Below are positions 21,423-33,167 of a DNA stretch of 64,000 nt, piece after piece. The DNA is from Aristolochia californica. Taxonomy: Eukaryota; Streptophyta; Magnoliopsida; Piperales; Aristolochiaceae. Position numbers and translations under genes: made by a program. The stretch is from positions 9,674,501 to 9,738,500 of the forward strand of contig JARWKL010000008.1 in NCBI GenBank assembly GCA_029961685.1. Reading direction: 5' to 3'. Each line of letters opens with the position of its first letter. Positions within the stretch are counted from its first letter, which is position 1. Below the pieces are notes generated by a model, which had not been told where the DNA came from, did no database searches, and saw only the letters and a program-made list of their open reading frames with translations.

Positions 21423-22040
21423 ACACGGTATGCAATTTTCTGATCATCACGAACAAACGAAGAAAATCAAAAATAAAATCACAAAGACGTCCAAAGATTA
21501 ACAGAAAATGAAATATAATTACCGCCACAATGAATCGAAAAGAGAATTAAAACCATAAAATTTTTGCAATCCCGGAACCATTTTCTGATAAACACAAACA
21601 AACGATGAAAATGAAAAATAAAAATAAAATTACAAAGACGTCCAAACATTAACAGAAAATGAAATATAACGGCAGCAATACAAAATGGTGGTCAGGGATA
21701 CGGACAAAGAATAATGAGAAGAGAAAGAATTTGTGTTAATGCCACAATGAATCGAAAAGAGAACTAAAACCAGAAAGAAGAAAAAAAATAAAAATCGCGG
21801 AACCATTTCCTGATAAACACAAACAGACAAAGAAAATGAAAAATAAAAATAAAATCACAAAGACGTCCAAACATTAACAGAAAAATCAAGATTATCGCAG
21901 CTGCAATATAAAATGGCACGACGCAGGGATACCGTCGAAGAAGAAAAAAGAAGAGAAAGAATTTGTGTTACCGCCACAATGAATCGAAAAGATAATTAAA
22001 ACCATAAATATTTCCTAATGAATAATCAAATCCCGGAACC
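21423..22040. repeat. Imperfect tandem repeats in an inferred intron
   Basis: The word acaaagacgtccaaa recurs at about 21481, 21632 and 21857, each followed by attaacagaaaa. Preceding blocks of gaaaatgaaaaataaaaataaaat and tgaatcgaaaagagaattaaaacca also recur, with spacings of about 150 and 225 bp. They lie between the exon candidates at 21240 and 22115. Confidence 0.65.
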
Positions 22041-22114
22041 ATTCGGAAAGAAATCAAAGAAGCCGAAGAAGGCAAACAGAGAAACAAGGTTAAGGTTAGA
22101 GGAAAAGAACTAAC

Positions 22115-22166
22115 CGCAAACCACCGTCGTTGCGGATGACGGCGAGCTCCGAAGAAGAAAGCCCAT
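22115..22166 (-). pseudogene. Putative first coding exon of the minus-strand gene
   Basis: An ATG at 22166 opens MGFLLRSSPSSATTVVC and a GCG|GTTAGT donor follows. Exon 21135-21240 continues in the same reading phase (split GTT codon). A short upstream frame (MRKRCSRRD..., stop near 22170) would precede it in the transcript. Upstream on the minus strand there is a TATA box. The normal family N terminus with the first transmembrane helices is not seen, so this may be a rearranged or non-functional gene. Confidence 0.35.
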
Positions 22167-22352
22167 AGCTACCGTATTTGTCTCCACCGGTCCGATGCGC
22201 GCTTGAAGACTTGGAAACTCAGACCACCCCTGGCGTCTCTTCGGCTACATCGCTTTCGCATGCCTTGGCGCCAGAAGACACTGCCGGACCGCCGATGGCT
22301 GACGAACAGAAACAGAGGCAGTTTTGAGGGATGATATGATGTGAGACGAAGG

Positions 22353-22360
22353 TTTATATA
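22353..22360 (-). promoter_or_regulatory. TATA box
   Basis: TATATAAA on the minus strand is followed within about 30 bp by the GC-richer stretch (22340-22116) that would be the 5' UTR and first exon of the inferred gene. The transcription start is expected near 22325. Confidence 0.45.
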
Positions 22361-22370
22361 GTAATTCCCA

Positions 22371-23065
22371 CTTGGGTGGACCATGAAATGTGGCCCTACG
22401 TTACTCACCAGCCTGATTATGGCCCACAAATGCAAGGGCCCTGTGGACGCTGGATCTTCCGTCCTTAGGATATTATAGAGATCAGAGAGAAAATTATTTT
22501 TCAATAAAAATATTTTAAAATTTCCAAGTTGAAAATGTGAATTCAGTTTTATCATTTTTTTAACATTTGAGACTGCTGACAAAATAATTAAAAAACTAAT
22601 CTCAACTTCTAATAGTAATCCTGCTAACTTACAACAAATATGAAAATAAATTATTGGAAAAATATAGGAGTAATTAAATTTTTATTATTTAATATTTTCA
22701 TGGTTAATAACGAAAAACAACATTTGTATTCTTTAATGTCAGTTTTTCCTTAGATGCAACTTATATTAATTGATTGTGATAATATTTACATTTTTCATCC
22801 AAAGGACGTCAAATAAGATGAAAAACTAAGAACCATCACCAAGCAAAAATAATAATAATAAAATAGTCGTTGAACAAATTAAAAACAAACAAATAAAAAA
22901 AGAAGAAGACTTGGAGGAAAGAGAAAACTAGATCTCAAAAGTTGGAACTTTGGAAAAAAATGTAAAAAAACTTTCCTAAGCAAAAACAAAAAATGAATAG
23001 TTAAACTATAACGGAAAACCCGATTTGCTACACAGATGAATCATCATCGATTAATGGATTTCAAT
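22371..23065. other. AT-rich stretch without recognised gene
   Basis: I see no coding family, terminal repeats or RNA gene here. The open frame that crosses the TATA box on the minus strand is taken to be chance. Confidence 0.5.
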
Positions 23066-23098
23066 GGGGGAGGAGGGAGCCGTACCATCCTCCCCCCC
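23066..23098. repeat. Perfect inverted repeat (G/C-rich hairpin)
   Basis: GGGGGAGGA at about 23066 pairs exactly with TCCTCCCCC about 13 bases later, followed by more C. It could be the eroded end of a G-rich-ended transposon of the PIF type or simply a hairpin. Confidence 0.5.
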
Positions 23099-23147
23099 CC
23101 CCTCCTTGGCGTGTACTTCCCGCAGGTGACATGTCCGGATAACAAAG

Positions 23148-23303
23148 TCAAAGTTGTTTCTCATGAATTGTTGTGCCATTCCGACCTGGAAACTGCCACA
23201 TAGTAGCTGGTCTAGGTGTGTCTGGAAGGTTTTGATATAGCTGAAAACGTAATCCCATCTCCCACAAGTTCAACCCAACAAATTGATCTTTTAATTCATA
23301 CAT
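23148..23303 (-). other. Unrecognised 51-codon open frame
   Basis: The frame starts MYELKDQFVGLNLWEMGLRF and runs to a TGA at 23148. It lies in 23100-23460, which is richer in GC than its surroundings and looks like decayed coding sequence. Upstream on the same strand other short open pieces occur (for example YCFDRGTPDGVLVGQNYV). I do not recognise the family. It could be a captured gene fragment or a remnant of a transposon protein. Confidence 0.3.
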
Positions 23304-24018
23304 AATTTTGTCCAACTAATACACCGTCGGGAGTGCCTCTATCGAAACAATAGCGCAAATGCTCCCTCTCGATAACCCTACATCCTTCTCCGCCCTTTCG
23401 AATGCACTCTTCCATATCTATTCCTCCCTTCCAATTTCCATTTTTTGTGTTAGAAACGAGACGAAGAGAAATTTTTTTTTATAAATTAGGTCAATAGGAG
23501 GAAGAAATTAAGTTACCATCAATTGTAGTAAGCCCAAATTGTGTAGATGGTAGCGATTGTGGCGAGAGCGTTCTAGAAGCCCATATAGTTGGCAAAATTG
23601 ATAATATCCCATGGGATCTTGATGCCCATGAAAACTTTCCACCTAGTTTTATTTTTAAATTTTAAGTTACTTATCTTATTCTATTAATTGAAAATCTAAA
23701 TAAAACTGTCTTAATAAGATTAAATCTATCAGAGTATTTTATTAATAAACTCATCCTCTACTTTTCACAATATTTTCCATTGTGTACACTAACACAAGAA
23801 AGTGAAAGTGAAAATAATTTTTTTTTCACAGGTGGCGAGTGGAAGTGAATTACCAAGGCAAATCACTTTTACTCATTCTTAAGAAAAACGAGAGAAAGTG
23901 AAATCACTCCCTAAGGCAAGTAAATTCACATTCACTCGCGCGCTCACTCACTCTGGGGGGGTTAGTCCACAATGAAGTGGAATGAATTCCCCCCATATTA
24001 CCAAACAATAGATATAAA

Positions 24019-24524
24019 TGTTGAGTGAAATTTAACAATGCATAACCTCAAAGCTTCTGATTTATTAAATCCAGATACTGAAACAAATAATCACAGTGGA
24101 CAAACGCATACCCACAAATAGAGTACACAAACAAAGTATTAAACATAAACAAAACTTGAAGGGAAAGAACCTCCTTTAGTAGAGGCACTCCTTGTCTTCT
24201 TGCTCGAGGACGGTGACTGTCAGCACATCGGTGGCCGTCTTCCCTTGAACCACCTTCGCTTCTCCAGCAGTCAAAGTTATCTCAGAAACTCGCCACGACT
24301 TCTCTTCATGCAGAGCCTCTTGACGCAGTTCTCGTCTTCAGTGCCCTGGTGCCCTAGTGCCCTACCTTTCTTTTCTCCTTTCTGTTTTTGTCCCAAATTT
24401 ATGCCCCCCTTTCTATTTCTAATTTATCACCTTACTGCATCTTCATACACTTCTATGATTAAAACACAAGTGATGGTCTCAAGCGGGTTGGGCCCCTTTG
24501 GTGGGCTGGGGTTGATTTTCAACA
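24019..24524 (-). repeat. C2 3' LTR, the only complete Copia-C LTR
   Basis: It is 506 bp with TG..CA ends. About the first 300 bp (plus direction) match the truncated LTRs at 28734, 39936 and 52925. The remaining ~200 bp, ending GGGTTGATTTTCAACA, are found only here. Bases before it (ATAAA, 24014-24018) have no partner because the other end is truncated. Confidence 0.85.
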
Positions 24525-24559
24525 CTCCCCTTTGACACCAGCTCTCACTAGTTGTACTA

Positions 24560-25240
24560 TGCCGAGCTAACAGCGAAACATTTTGAACTTGCCTGTACTC
24601 AAACTCTTTGTGAACAAATCCGCAGCTTGATCATCCGTCTTGATCTGTCTCATCTCAATTTCTTCTTGCAAAACCGTTTCTCTAATAAAATGATAGTACA
24701 CTTCTACATGCTTAGTTCTAGCATGAAAGATCGGATTCTCCACCAAACGAATTGCAGACTGATTGTCACATTACAATGGAACTGCATATTCTACTGGTTG
24801 ATGTAGATTATTCATCAGTTGTATCAACCATGTACCCTCTTGAGCTGCCAGTGCTGTTGCTCGATACTCAGCTTCAGTGATTGACAATGATATCGTCAGT
24901 TGTCTCTTGCTACACCAAGAAATTGTTCTAGACCCAAGCTTAAACACATACCCAGTTGTTGACCTTCTGGAGTCATGATCTCCTACATAATCAGCATCAC
25001 AAGAGCCAACTAATTTGCAATCTTTACCTTTCTTGTACAGAAGACCATAGTCAATTGTACTCTTCTCATATCTTAGAACTCGACAAACTGCTTCCAAATG
25101 AGGCTTCTTTGGATCTTGCATGTACCGACTCATCACACCAACTGCATAAGAGATGTCAGGTCAAGTCAATGTTAAGTAGATCAGACTACCCACCAATTGT
25201 TGATACATTGTCGCATCTTCCAAATCTTTTTCTTCATGTG
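24560..25240 (-). pseudogene. C2 RNase H region
   Basis: Copia RNase H motifs are seen: [21 protein letters not shown] in the connection, then [21 protein letters not shown] and SITEAEYRA. The open part is 24771-25136 and ends at a TAA where a Gln codon is expected. A further piece with HARTKHVEVYYHFIRE-like sequence lies toward 24600. Broken. Confidence 0.75.
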
Positions 25241-25247
25241 CAGAAAT

Positions 25248-26243
25248 TTAGGCATTTGGTTCCATCGACGTCGAAATCAGGTTGCATTCAAGCATTCCGA
25301 AATTCTTCAACAAATATTTGGCATATTTCTGTTGATAGAGAATTATTCCTTCTTGTGTGCGATCAACCTCTAGACCAAGAAAGTGCTTGAGTTGACCAAG
25401 TTCCTTCATCTGGAAAGGAATAGATAAATTCTTTTTTGTCTGAATAATTTCTGCCTCATTATCCCTAGTTAGGATTAAATCATTTATATACACTAGCACG
25501 ATAGCTAGCTTACCTTCATTGACTTTGACAAACAAGCTGGAATCTGTAGGTGTTACTGAATTACCACTTTGCATTAAAAATTCAGCAATCTTACCATACC
25601 ATACCCTAGGTGCTTGTTTCAATCCATAGAGTGCTTTTCTCAACTTGCAAACATGTTTAGGATGATCTTGGCTCTGAAAACCCATCGGTTGAATTATGTA
25701 GATCTCCCGATCCAACTCTCCATGAAGAAATACATTCTTCACATCCATCTGCCACAAGTTCCAGTCTTTGTTGGCTGCCAGTGCCAGTAAGACTCGTACG
25801 GTTGTAAGTTTTGCCACTGGACTAAAAGTTTCATCATAGTCTAGTCCGTACTGTTGAGAGTAACCACGAGCTACCAACCGTGCCTTGTACCTCTCGATTG
25901 ACCCATCTGGACGACACTTCATCTTGTAGACCCACTTGCACAATATAGGTTTCACATCTTTTGGCTTTTGCAGTAGATCCCAAGTCTGATTTTGCTCAAG
26001 TGCATCAATCTCTTCTTTCATAACTGTCTTCCACTCAGAGCTCTGCGATGCTTCTTCGAAGGTCTCAAGTTCTATCATATTTTCTTCTTTAGCGATGGCT
26101 GCATTGGCATATTTGGGATTTGGCCTTCGTGTTCTTGTTGACTTTTGGAGTTGAAATTGTGGAGTTGATTCTTCCATTTCACTAGGCCCACCTTCTTCAT
26201 TTGCTTGTCGATACACGCCAGTTTGCCAAGGGCTCTGAGTCAC
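25248..26243 (-). pseudogene. C2 reverse transcriptase, catalytic site lost
   Basis: The longest Copia-C frame has 331 codons: a linker, then the Copia RT from [20 protein letters not shown] through [58 protein letters not shown] and [14 protein letters not shown] to the catalytic box. There the family Y-V-D-D is YIND, with the first Asp changed to Asn. The same Asn is present in copy C3, so it predates the duplication. Even where open, this RT should be inactive. Confidence 0.85.
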
Positions 26244-26320
26244 TCCTTGCTCGACATCATCATTTGGATCTCCTCATTCACCTGAACTTGATTGGAGTTG
26301 AGCAGTATGCTCCCCCATTT

Positions 26321-27323
26321 TTAGTTGTAGCTCGTCTCCAAATTCTCTTGAATTTGACAAAACTTCCTTCTCTGAGGACTACCATGAAGATGCTTCATCG
26401 AATACCACATCTCGTGAAGTGTAGCATCTTTCACTCGTTGGGTCACAACATTTCCATATTTTTCTCTGGCTGTCATACCGCACCAAGATACATCTAATAG
26501 CTTTCTTGTCAAACTTGCTCTGTAGATGATCAGGAATAAATACATAACATACACAGCCAAATACTCAAAAGTAACTAATTGCAGGCTTCATGTTCCACAG
26601 TTTCTCAAAGGGTGTAAAAAAGTCTAACCTTGGTTTAGGAAGTTTGTTGATCACAAAGGCTGCAATCCTCATTGCTTCAGCCCAAAATCTTCCAGGTACA
26701 TTTTTTTCATGTAGCATGCTCGGACAAACCTCTACAAGATGCCAATTCTTTCTCTCTGCTACACCATTCTGTTGTAGAGTGTTGGCGCACGTGTACTGGT
26801 GATGTATGCGACATTCCCTTCAATATTGGGAGAAATTGCTTGAGCTGTATTCTCCCCCATTGTCTATGCGCAAGCAACGAATCTTCTTTCCTACTTCTCC
26901 CTCAGCTAACTCTCTGAACTCTTTAAATCTTGAGAATGTGTCTGGATTTTCCTTCATAAAGAAGACCCACACGTACCTTGAGAAGTCATCAATGAATGTC
27001 ACCATGTACCGCATACCACTAATTGATGGTTGCTTAACAGGCCCAAATACATTAGAGTGAACTAGCTCTAACAGTTCCTTTGCTTTAAACTCTGACACCT
27101 CGTACGGTAATTGGTGTGTTTTACCATATTGGCATCCTGCACAGACCGAGTCTATTTGAACATCTACTTGAGGAATCCCCTTAAGCATCAACTTTTTCAC
27201 CATCACACTTAGCTTAGAATACCTAACATGACCTAACCGCATGTGCCATAGATCTGCTGTCTCATTTTTCCTTGTCTTGTCTATATATGTAGACTCTACT
27301 GACATTACGTAGACTGACTCCAA
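26321..27323 (-). pseudogene. C2 integrase
   Basis: The zinc-binding lead-in is [14 protein letters not shown] with CAGCQYGK. In the core the family HSD-VFGP is [10 protein letters not shown], so the first catalytic Asp is Asn (also in C3). [12 protein letters not shown] holds the second Asp, and a frame change after NFSQY comes before the NGVAERK region that would hold the Glu. Copia C-terminal pieces (FGCVCYVFIPDHL, then KAIRC) follow toward 26321. Inactive. Confidence 0.8.
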
Positions 27324-27326
27324 TCG

Positions 27327-28641
27327 TCACCCCTCCATTTTCAGTGTTTTTGAAATTCTGAGATCATGATACACTTTCACATCTCGGGGACCGAACAGAA
27401 CATAGTGGCCTGATGATGTTAACTGAGCCACAGATAACAAATTTTTCTTCATTCCTGGGACATGATAAACATCATGTAGTGGCACCTGGTTGGGATTATA
27501 CCGAGGCATAATTATAGTCTTACAGATGTGAGCTATCAATAACCTTGAGTTACAGACTGTCACCACCACACGGCCTCCCTTGTACTCAGACAGGTTTTGC
27601 AGCTTCTCTTTATCACCCTTCATATGATTTGAGCAGCCCAAATCTATGATCCAGTCATTTTTGTAGTCAATCTGTTCAGGTGTTGTTACAGTGAGAGCTA
27701 ATTCTTCTTCCCCCATAACAAATAGCGCTTCAGCATGCCAACCCTCTTCACTATCCTCCTTACAACTGTGAGTGGATTTATTACTTTCAACAGACTTTTT
27801 CTTGGACGAACAATCTTTCGCCATGTGGCCCAACTTCCTGCAGTTGTAAAACTTGCCATCGAACCTTCTACTAGTTTCACGATTCTTCGAAGCTCCTCCT
27901 GGAAAGAGCTTCCCTATTCTTGGTGACTTTTCACCTTGTCACCATCCCTTTTAGATCCACTGCCTGTGTACCGCTTGAAAGTACTTCTGCTCTTGCTGGT
28001 GTAGAGCGCTTCTTCCTTACCCTTCAACGAGACTTCTCCCATTTGTTTAGCTAAAACTTCCTGACCAGCAAGTAAATTTTCAAACTCAACAAGTGTTGGT
28101 TAAGTCAACCATCCCTGTACAACGGCAACAAATCCTCGATATTCGGGTCTCAAACCATGGATAATTACTCTCTTTATCCTAGTATCCCCAATAGGAGTTG
28201 TTGGGTCTAATTCTGAAGTTTCTCGGCATATCAACTTCATCTTGTGAAAATATTGAGCAGCTCGTTCTCGAGCAGTTGCAATCTTATATCATTCTTCTTT
28301 GAGAACAGTGTAGCAAGAGTGTCCCATGCTTCCTTCGATGTTTTTGCATCCAGGATGTGCTCCAACATTTCTTTTTCAACTGTGGTCTTTAAAGCAAACA
28401 TTGCTTTGCTTGCTTTAATTTTCCATTTTAGCAAGATGCCATTGGCATCTTCTACCGCCGGTTGTGTAACTTCACTACCACCGACAACCTCCCACAGGTC
28501 TTGAACTTGTAAGTAGGATTTAATACATGTTGACCACGTATTGTAGTTTTTGTTGTTGAGTGTCTTGATTCCTCCAACAACTTTAAGGTCACCCATCATG
28601 CTGGCAGAACTTCGACTATACCGAACAAGATTGACCAACAA
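27327..28641 (-). pseudogene. C2 gag-protease
   Basis: Gag starts near 28641/28599 (MMGDLKVVGGIKTLNNKNY), with TWSTCIKSYLQVQDLWEVVGG and [21 protein letters not shown] deletion of about 30 bp near 28258 relative to C3 shifts the frame. The zinc knuckle is seen as CxxxGHMAKDC-type sequence near 27820, and the protease site reads [15 protein letters not shown], where D-S-G is expected (Leu for Ser). C4 keeps DSG here. Confidence 0.8.
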
Positions 28642-29030
28642 CCTTGCAGAGTACCTTACTGCTCACACCTCAAGATAGCTTCACCAAAAAAAAAAAAAAA
28701 ATCAACTCCTAACCATCCCGCTCTGAAACCAATTGTTAACTGAAATTTAACAATGCATAACCTCAAAGCTTCTGATTTATTAAATCCAGATACTGAAACA
28801 GATAGTCACAGTGGACAAACACATATCCACAAACAGAGTACACAAACAGAGTATTAAACATAAACAAAACTTCAAGGGAAAGAAAATCCATTAGCTGAGG
28901 CACTCCTTGTCTTCCTGCTTGGGGACGGTGATTGTCAGCACATCGGTGGCCATCTTCCCTTGAACCACCTTCACTACTATGGTAGTTGAAGTCGTCTCAC
29001 CACGACTTCTTTTCACACAGAGCCTCTTGA

Positions 29031-30516
29031 GTGGGAAGGGCATTGAGTGGGCCTAGAGCATTATCTATACCATTTTTAGGATGTTTTAATTTAACTTACT
29101 CAACAATTCCTTAGGTTGAATGGTACCAAGACGGTGGTTTGGTGGACAAGAAGAGAAAAAATCCTTTTGTGAGTATTAGGTGGAAGTTTGGAAAGGACTG
29201 AATGAGAAATGGATGTGTTTGCTCTCACAACTTCATATTGGAAGTTTTGATGGTTTCAAATTCAGCTCACATAAATTGTATCTTCTCATTGTTTGGAAGT
29301 TGGAATTTGGATGAAAAGGATTGAATGAGAAATGGAATTTGTAGTGCAATATCCATAAAGAGCAAGAGCTGAAAAAAAGAAGACAAAAAACTCTAATAAG
29401 ACAAGTGTGAATAATAAATCATTCGTGTGCTCCTAAAACATCATTCTAATATTTAAATTTCAATAAGTATTTCATCACATAATATAATAATACTTATTAT
29501 GATACATTAACCATCCTTTTAGAGCATCTAAGAATTACACTTCTACATTTGACCATCAGAAGACACACGTTTCTGAATGCTCAAACCAATGGTGTATGAT
29601 AATAGAACTTGTAATGGATTTAGTTGGAACACCAAGCTTGCAACAAACTTGAGTCTTAATGTGATGGCAGTTCCAAGAAGAGATGTGATGTCCACAATAT
29701 TAAGGCTTGACAGTAGTTACTTTAAGTTATATTTTCTAGCATACTTCCAACTGGTTTAATTCAATGACTGAGTTTTTTTCAGCCATGATTCATGTCTGGA
29801 GTATTTGTTGGAGTCGTTTGGGAGAAGAGGTTGTAATGAATAGTAGGGAGAGAGAGACAACAATAAGCATTCCCTACTAGAACGACAATGAAGAATTCAT
29901 GTCCAAACGAGCTAGAGACAAACAGAGAGGGAGAGGCAGAGACAGAGAACTGTTTCTTAAATGCTTTTGTCAGTGTGGTTACGATGGATGGAAAGAGGGG
30001 TATTATTATTTACAAGGAACATTTCATGCTTAACCTTGTAGATAATTAATATCTATTTGAAATTTTGCTTAAATGCAATAAACGTTGCATCAACAAACCT
30101 GTGTGCAAGTGTATATTTTTACGCTTGTGCTCGACGACTACATAATGCTTCCATTCGGAATTAAGAATTCGGTGGTCCAACAACATGCTTAAAAAATGAA
30201 AAACTGAGTCCATGGTGCAAGATTTATTTGCCATGAGCTATGAAACGTTAAAAGAAAAGAAAAAAAACTCACTCAATTCGTATAAATCAACCTTTCTCTT
30301 CTAATATTGAATAAGCATTCACATTTAAATCTCATCATATAGTTCATCCCATGTTATGATACACTATTCATCTAGTTACGTAAGATATCTCATCTATCAA
30401 TTACACACTTTGGCATGCACAACCCCCTGCTACCAACATGATCTTCGATAGAATTACTGGGTTGCTTGGAACCACCAGATGGTGATATTACGAGAAGCTA
30501 AGGCCATGTGATAGAT
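29031..30516. other. Block F, copy 1
   Basis: About 1.49 kb shared by 40241-41733 and 53229-54693, always directly after the cut Copia-C LTR. AT-rich. A 60-codon frame occurs in all three copies (29577-29759, 40788-40970, 53771-53953), but its differences are mostly amino-acid changing and I take it as chance. gagagagac-type purine repeats lie near 29850-29950. The block ends at GATAGAT, where copy C3 begins with RNase H sequence. Confidence 0.65.
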
Positions 30517-31900
30517 TCTCCGCCAAACGAATTGCCGACTGATTGTCACATTACAATGGAATTGCATATTCTACTGGTTGATGTAGATTATTCATCAGCT
30601 GTATCAACCATGTATTCTCTTGAGCTGCCAGTGCTGCTACTCGATACTAAGTTTCAGTGGTTGACAATGATACTATCGACTGTCTCCTGCTACACCAAGA
30701 AATTGTTCCAGACCCAAGCTTAAACACATACCCAGTTGTTGACCTTCTGGAGTCATGATCTCCTGCATAATCTACATCACAATAGCCAACTAACTTGCAG
30801 TCTTCACCTTTCTTGTACAAAAGACCATAGTCAATTGTACTCTTCACATATCTCAGAATTAGACGAACTGCTTCCAAATGAGTCTTCTTTGGATCTTGCA
30901 TGTACCGACTCATCACACCAACTGCATAAGAGATGTCAGGTCAAGTGAAGGTTAAGTAGATCACACTACCTACCAATTGTCGATACATCGTCGCATCTTC
31001 CAAATCTTTTCCTTCATGTGCAAAAATATTTGCATTTGGTTCCATCGGCATCGAAATCAGGTTGCATTGAAGCATTCCAAACTTCTTCAACAAATCTTTC
31101 GCATATTTCTATTGACAGAGAAATATTCCTTCTTGTGTGCGATCAACCTTTAGACCAAGAAAGTGGTTGAGCTTACCAAGTTCCTTCATCTAGAAAGGAA
31201 CAAATAAATTCTTCTTTGTCTGAATAATTTCTACCTCATTATCCCTAGTTAGGATTAAATCATTTACATAAATTAGCACGATAGCTAGCTTACCTTCATT
31301 GACTTTGACAAACAAGCTAGAATCTGCAGGCGTTATTGAATTACCACTTTGTGTTTAAAATTCAGCAATCTTACCATACCATGCCCTGGGTGCTTGTTTC
31401 AATCCGTAGAGTACTTTTTGCAACTTGCAAACATGTTTAGGATGATCTTGGCTCTGAAAACCCATCAGTTGAATCATGTAGTTCTCCCGATCCAACTCTC
31501 CATGAAGAAAAGCATTCTTCACATCCATCTACCACAAGTTCGAGTCTTTGTTGGCTGCCAGTGCCAAGAGGACTCGTACGGTTGTAAGTTTTGCCACTGG
31601 ACTAAAAGATTCACCATAGTCTAGTCTGAACTGTTGAGAGAAACCACGAGCTACCAATCGTGCCTTGTACCTCTCGATTGACCCATCTGGACGACGCTTG
31701 ATCTTGTAGACCCACTTCCATGATATAGGTTTCACATCTTTTGGCTTTTGCACCAGATCCCAAGTCTGATTTTGCTCAAGTGCATCAATCTCTTCTTTCA
31801 TAGCTGTCCTCCACTCAGAGCTCTATGATGCTTCTTCGAAGGTCTCAGGTTCTATCATATTTTCTTCTTTAGTGATGGCTGCATTGGCGTATTTGGGATT
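30517..31900 (-). pseudogene. C3 RT-RNase H
   Basis: RNase H is seen at 30916-30647 ([15 protein letters not shown], then [21 protein letters not shown]). RT is seen at 31801-31529 ([59 protein letters not shown]), then as broken pieces to the catalytic box, which again carries Asn in place of the first Asp (VND at about 31258-31266). Several stops, for example in the KALYGLKQ and FQMKELG regions. Confidence 0.75.
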
Positions 31901-32019
31901 TGGCCTTCGTGTTCTTGTTGACCTTTGGAGTTGAAATTGTGGAGTTGATTCTTCCATTTCACTAGGCCTACCTTCTTCATTTGGTTGTTGATACACGATA
32001 GTTTGCTAAGGTCTCTGAG

Positions 32020-33100
32020 TCACTCCTTGCTCGACTTCGTTATTTGGATCTCCTCATTCACCTGAACTTGATTGGAGTTGAGCAGTATGCTCCCACATCT
32101 TTTGTTGTATCTCGTCACCAAATTCTCTTGAATATGACAAAACTTCCTTCCCTGAGGACCACCATGAAGATGCTTCATCGAATACCACATCTCATGAAGT
32201 GTAACATCTTTCACTCGTTGGGTCACAACATTTCCACTTTTTTCTCTGGTTGTCGTACCTCACATAGATACATCTAATAGCTTTCTTGTCAAACTTGTTC
32301 CATAGATGATTAGCAAAATTGCTCCGTAGATGATCAGGAAAAAATACATAACATACACAACCAAATACTAAAAAATAACTAAATGCAGGCTTCATGTTCC
32401 ACAGTTTCTCAAAGGGTTTAAAAAATCCTAACCTTGGTTGAGGAAGTTTGTTGATGATAAAGGCTGCAATCCTCATTGCTTCAGCTCAAAACCTTCCAGG
32501 TACATATTTTTCATGTAGCATGCTCTGACAAACCTCTACAAGATGCCGGTTCTTTCTCTCTACTACACCATTCTATTGTGGAGTGTTGGTGCAAGTGTAC
32601 TGATGATGTATGCGACATTCCCTTAAATATTGGGAGAAATTGCTTGAGCTGTATGCACCCCCATTGTTTCTGCGCAGGCAACAAATCTTCTTTCCTACTT
32701 GTGCCTCAGCTGACTCTCTGAACTCTTTAAACCTTGAGAATGTGTCTGGATATTCCTTCATAAAGATGACGCACACGTACATTGAGAAGTCATCAATGAA
32801 TGCCACCATGTACCACATACCACTAATTGATGGTTGCATAACAGGCCCGAATACATTAGAGTGAACTAGCTCTAACAGTTCCTTTGCTTTAAACTTTGAC
32901 TCCTTGTACGGTAATCGGTGTGCTTTGCCATATTGGCATCTTGCACAGACCGAGTCTATTCGAACATGTGGTTGAGGAAGCCCCTTTAGCATCAACTTTT
33001 TCACCATCACACTTAGCTTAGAATAGCTAACGTGACCTAACCGAATGTGCCATAGATCTGCTGCCTCATTTTTCCTTGTCTTGTCTTAATATGCAGACTT
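32020..33100 (-). pseudogene. C3 integrase
   Basis: Contains [53 protein letters not shown] (first catalytic Asp lost, as in C2), and [16 protein letters not shown], where the family R-x-D-N-G-G-E-Y has lost the second Asp and the Glu next to it. The downstream piece 32476-32192 carries MRIAAFIINKLPQPRLG and FGCVCYVFFPDHL, with a short internal duplication near 32295-32335. Confidence 0.75.
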
Positions 33101-33167
33101 TGATGACATTACGTAGACTGACTCCAATCGTCACCTCTTCATTGTCGGTGTTTTTGAAATTCTGAGA

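Larger units (their letters stand above)
24019..29030 (-). mobile_element. Copia-C copy C2
   Basis: Minus-strand Copia element, about 5 kb. Its 3' LTR (24019-24524, 506 bp) reads TGTTGAAAATC..CTCAACA on the minus strand and is preceded by a CAAAGGGGAG polypurine tract. Its 5' LTR is cut short: only 28734-29030 remains, and the cut point AGCCTCTTGA|G is the same in all three Copia-C copies. The primer site TGGTTTCAGAGC (28731-28720) is a one-base variant of the initiator-Met site. Gag, protease, integrase, RT and RNase H follow in Copia order with many stops. Confidence 0.9.

Noticed and set aside
22169..22582. 137-codon minus-strand frame
   Set aside because: It runs across the TATA box and upstream AT-rich DNA; no family signature. 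Its end may be a short upstream frame in the leader.
29091..29105. ACTCAACA as the end of a complete 372-bp Copia-C LTR
   Set aside because: It mirrors TGTTGAGT, but the complete LTR at 24019-24524 shows that LTR similarity stops at about 29030; the match is chance.
29577..29759. 60-codon frame kept in three block F copies (also 40788, 53771)
   Set aside because: Copies are recent paralogues and most differences change the amino acid; no start context or homology recognised.
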